Shown here one piece after another: positions 62,722 to 64,000 of a stretch of 64,000 nt of DNA. The position numbers were made by a program, and so were the translations under genes. Source of the stretch: Murinocardiopsis flavida (GTDB lineage Bacteria; Actinomycetota; Actinomycetes; Streptosporangiales; Streptosporangiaceae); the NCBI RefSeq assembly GCF_003014485.1, contig NZ_PYGA01000027.1:1-64000 (forward strand). Reading direction: 5' to 3'. Position 1 is the first letter of the stretch, and every line of letters starts with the position of its first letter. The notes beneath the pieces are model-generated. The model was not told the DNA's origin and did no database searches. It saw only the letters and a list, made by a program, of their open reading frames with translations.

Positions 62722-64000
62722 TTATGCTGCGCCGCTCCTGGTGAACTCGTCCAGCCGGATGCCGAGGAGCTCGGCGACGGCGCGCATCTGCGGGCGGACG
62801 TCGCCGGGGACGGCGTGGATGTGGTTGGCGCCGAACCGGGACAGGAAGTCCGGCGCGTCGGCGTCGAGCCGGGCGAACGCGTGCGGCCACTCGGGCGTGG
62901 ACTGCTTGGTGAGGGTGTCGGTGGTCGCCGCGTCGAAGGACTCGAAGTCGCCGAGCATGAGGTGCAGCCGGTAGTCGCCGTCGAGGCGGGTGAGCCGTGC
63001 GAGCGTCATGCGCCCCGGCGCGGCGATGTGCTGCACCGACGCCCCGCCCGCGGGGAAGAAGACCACCTCGGGGTGCAGGTGGACCCGGGCGAGGTTCTCG
63101 GCCGGGTCGTCGCTGCGCGCCGCGTACCAGGTGGCGTGCTGGCCGGAGTTGCAGAGGTCCCAGATGTCGCGGTCGCCGTGGTAGTGGCGCACGTCGGCGA
63201 ACAGTACGGGGGTCCGCGCGATGCTGTTCATGAGGCGCATGGTCAGCGCGCCGTCCATGTCGGCCTCGGTGGCGCAGATGTGCGGTTCCTTGGGCCCGTT
63301 GTAGTCGTAGGGGTCGTTCAGCAGCGCCTCGGCAACGTCCATCGTGCAGAAGTGCTCGGTGAGCTCGGGCTGGGCCTTGACGCCCGTGAAGTCGAGGCTG
63401 CGCTCCTCGATGAGGCCGCGCATCGCTGCGTAGGTGCCGATCTGCCGCTCCAGCAGCTCAGGTGTCAGCTTCGCGCCGTCGTAGTGGACGGTGGCCAGCC
63501 GCTCGAACCACTCGCGGCCCCGGCGCAGTTCGGCCGGGTCGGCCGCCTCGGTGCGGCGGACGATCTCCCACTGGTCGATCTCCTCGACGTCGATCCCGAA
63601 CAGCCGCTGCCACTGGTCGGTGTTCGCGACGGTGGTGTTCATCCCCATGGGGCGGCCGCCGATGCGGCCGAACGTGCTGCCGCGCAGGGCCTTGACAGCG
63701 CGGGCGGCGTCGGCGCGTGCGGTGATCGCCGCGACGAGCTCCGCGTCGGGGGCGCCCCACTGCCGGGTGTGGCTGCGCCCGATCTGGTCCAGTGCGCCGC
63801 CCGCGGCGAGCATGCCGACCATCCCCGGCTCGGTGGGGTCGATGCTCGCCAGCAGCACCAGCGGCCCGGGCGTGGCGTCGGCGGCGAGCATGGTGAAGTG
63901 CGGGAACGCCCAGACTGCGTAGTGCAGGACGGTCAGGTCGACGCCTGCGGCGGCGACCTCCCGCGCGACCGCTGTGGCGACCACGTTGCCGTTGACCGGC
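62722..64000 (-). CDS. L-fucose/L-arabinose isomerase family protein (5' end missing)
   Basis: The frame is open to the right edge, so the N-terminus is missing; 426 codons are visible. Features such as AVWAFPHF, ASIDPTEPGMVG, GRIGGRPMGMNTTVANTDQW and TEADMDGALTMRLMNSI fit the L-fucose isomerase-like fold, whose members isomerise aldoses to ketoses at a metal centre. HYHGDRDIWDLCNSGQHATWY and HPEVVFFPAGGASVQHIA are also family-typical. With the FGGY kinase downstream it probably serves a fucose-, arabinose- or sulfoquinovose-like sugar; the transporter is outside the window. Confidence 0.85.
   Translation of the reverse strand, partial: PVNGNVVATAVAREVAAAGVDLTVLHYAVWAFPHFTMLAADATPGPLVLLASIDPTEPGMVGMLAAGGALDQIGRSHTRQWGAPDAELVAAITARADAARAVKALRGSTFGRIGGRPMGMNTTVANTDQWQRLFGIDVEEIDQWEIVRRTEAADPAELRRGREWFERLATVHYDGAKLTPELLERQIGTYAAMRGLIEERSLDFTGVKAQPELTEHFCTMDVAEALLNDPYDYNGPKEPHICATEADMDGALTMRLMNSIARTPVLFADVRHYHGDRDIWDLCNSGQHATWYAARSDDPAENLARVHLHPEVVFFPAGGASVQHIAAPGRMTLARLTRLDGDYRLHLMLGDFESFDAATTDTLTKQSTPEWPHAFARLDADAPDFLSRFGANHIHAVPGDVRPQMRAVAELLGIRLDEFTRSGAA

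Overview
The window is very GC-rich and shows codon bias, domain content and gene order typical of a filamentous actinomycete. Evidence includes a conservon-type GTPase, an accessory SecA2, STAND/LuxR regulators, a DUF4081-type GNAT, and the actinobacterial dxr-rip-ispG order. A Nocardiopsis/Streptomonospora-like host is my guess, not a result. I saw no phage, transposase, tRNA, rRNA or CRISPR array.

Region 1 (998-6132 and 15227-28539) is a two-part N-heterocycle catabolic locus. The left arm encodes a ring-opening amidohydrolase (barbiturase/cyanuric acid hydrolase family) and HyuB/HyuA. The right arm encodes, in one tightly overlapping transcription unit, a uracil/xanthine-type NCS2 permease, the FAD, 2Fe-2S and molybdopterin subunits of a molybdenum hydroxylase, and a CoxG-like protein. 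Upstream of that unit is a PucR-type regulator, and divergent from pucR lie DUF2877, FdrA and, further on, DUF1116. FdrA, DUF1116 and DUF2877 are the E. coli oxamate carbamoyltransferase set (FdrA/YlbE/YlbF). Together the genes suggest uptake of a pyrimidine or purine base, hydroxylation to an oxo-heterocycle, ring opening to a ureido acid, and carbamoyl transfer to phosphate. The last step joining these two families is my hypothesis and the main novelty candidate. A class D beta-lactamase gene lies antiparallel between fdrA and the DUF1116 gene.

The interval between the two arms (6452-15009) carries a two-component system, secA2, a LolCDE/MacB-like ABC exporter and an orphan CvnD-like GTPase. 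Region 28720-38595 has an atypical histidyl-tRNA synthetase, two paralogous STAND/LuxR regulators, a degenerate AMP-binding fragment, an RsbW-like ATPase and a CooC-like P-loop protein preceded by a Fur/Zur-like box. Region 39086-44275 is an oligopeptide/nickel-type ABC importer with a fused double ATPase. Region 44289-47989 is a two-gene operon of a membrane-anchored solute-binding protein and a large membrane VWA protein.

Region 48255-50461 has three 131-bp tandem repeats directly before an RSH gene whose (p)ppGpp hydrolase motifs are intact but whose synthetase motifs look degraded. Region 50469-57989 is the MEP-isoprenoid/site-2 protease neighbourhood (dxr, rip, ispG, GNAT) with an M23 peptidase and a tripeptidyl-aminopeptidase-like hydrolase inserted. 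The right end (58112-64000) has a secreted serine protease, a PBP4-type D-Ala-D-Ala carboxypeptidase, and a sugar kinase plus a fucose/arabinose-isomerase-like gene that runs out of the window.
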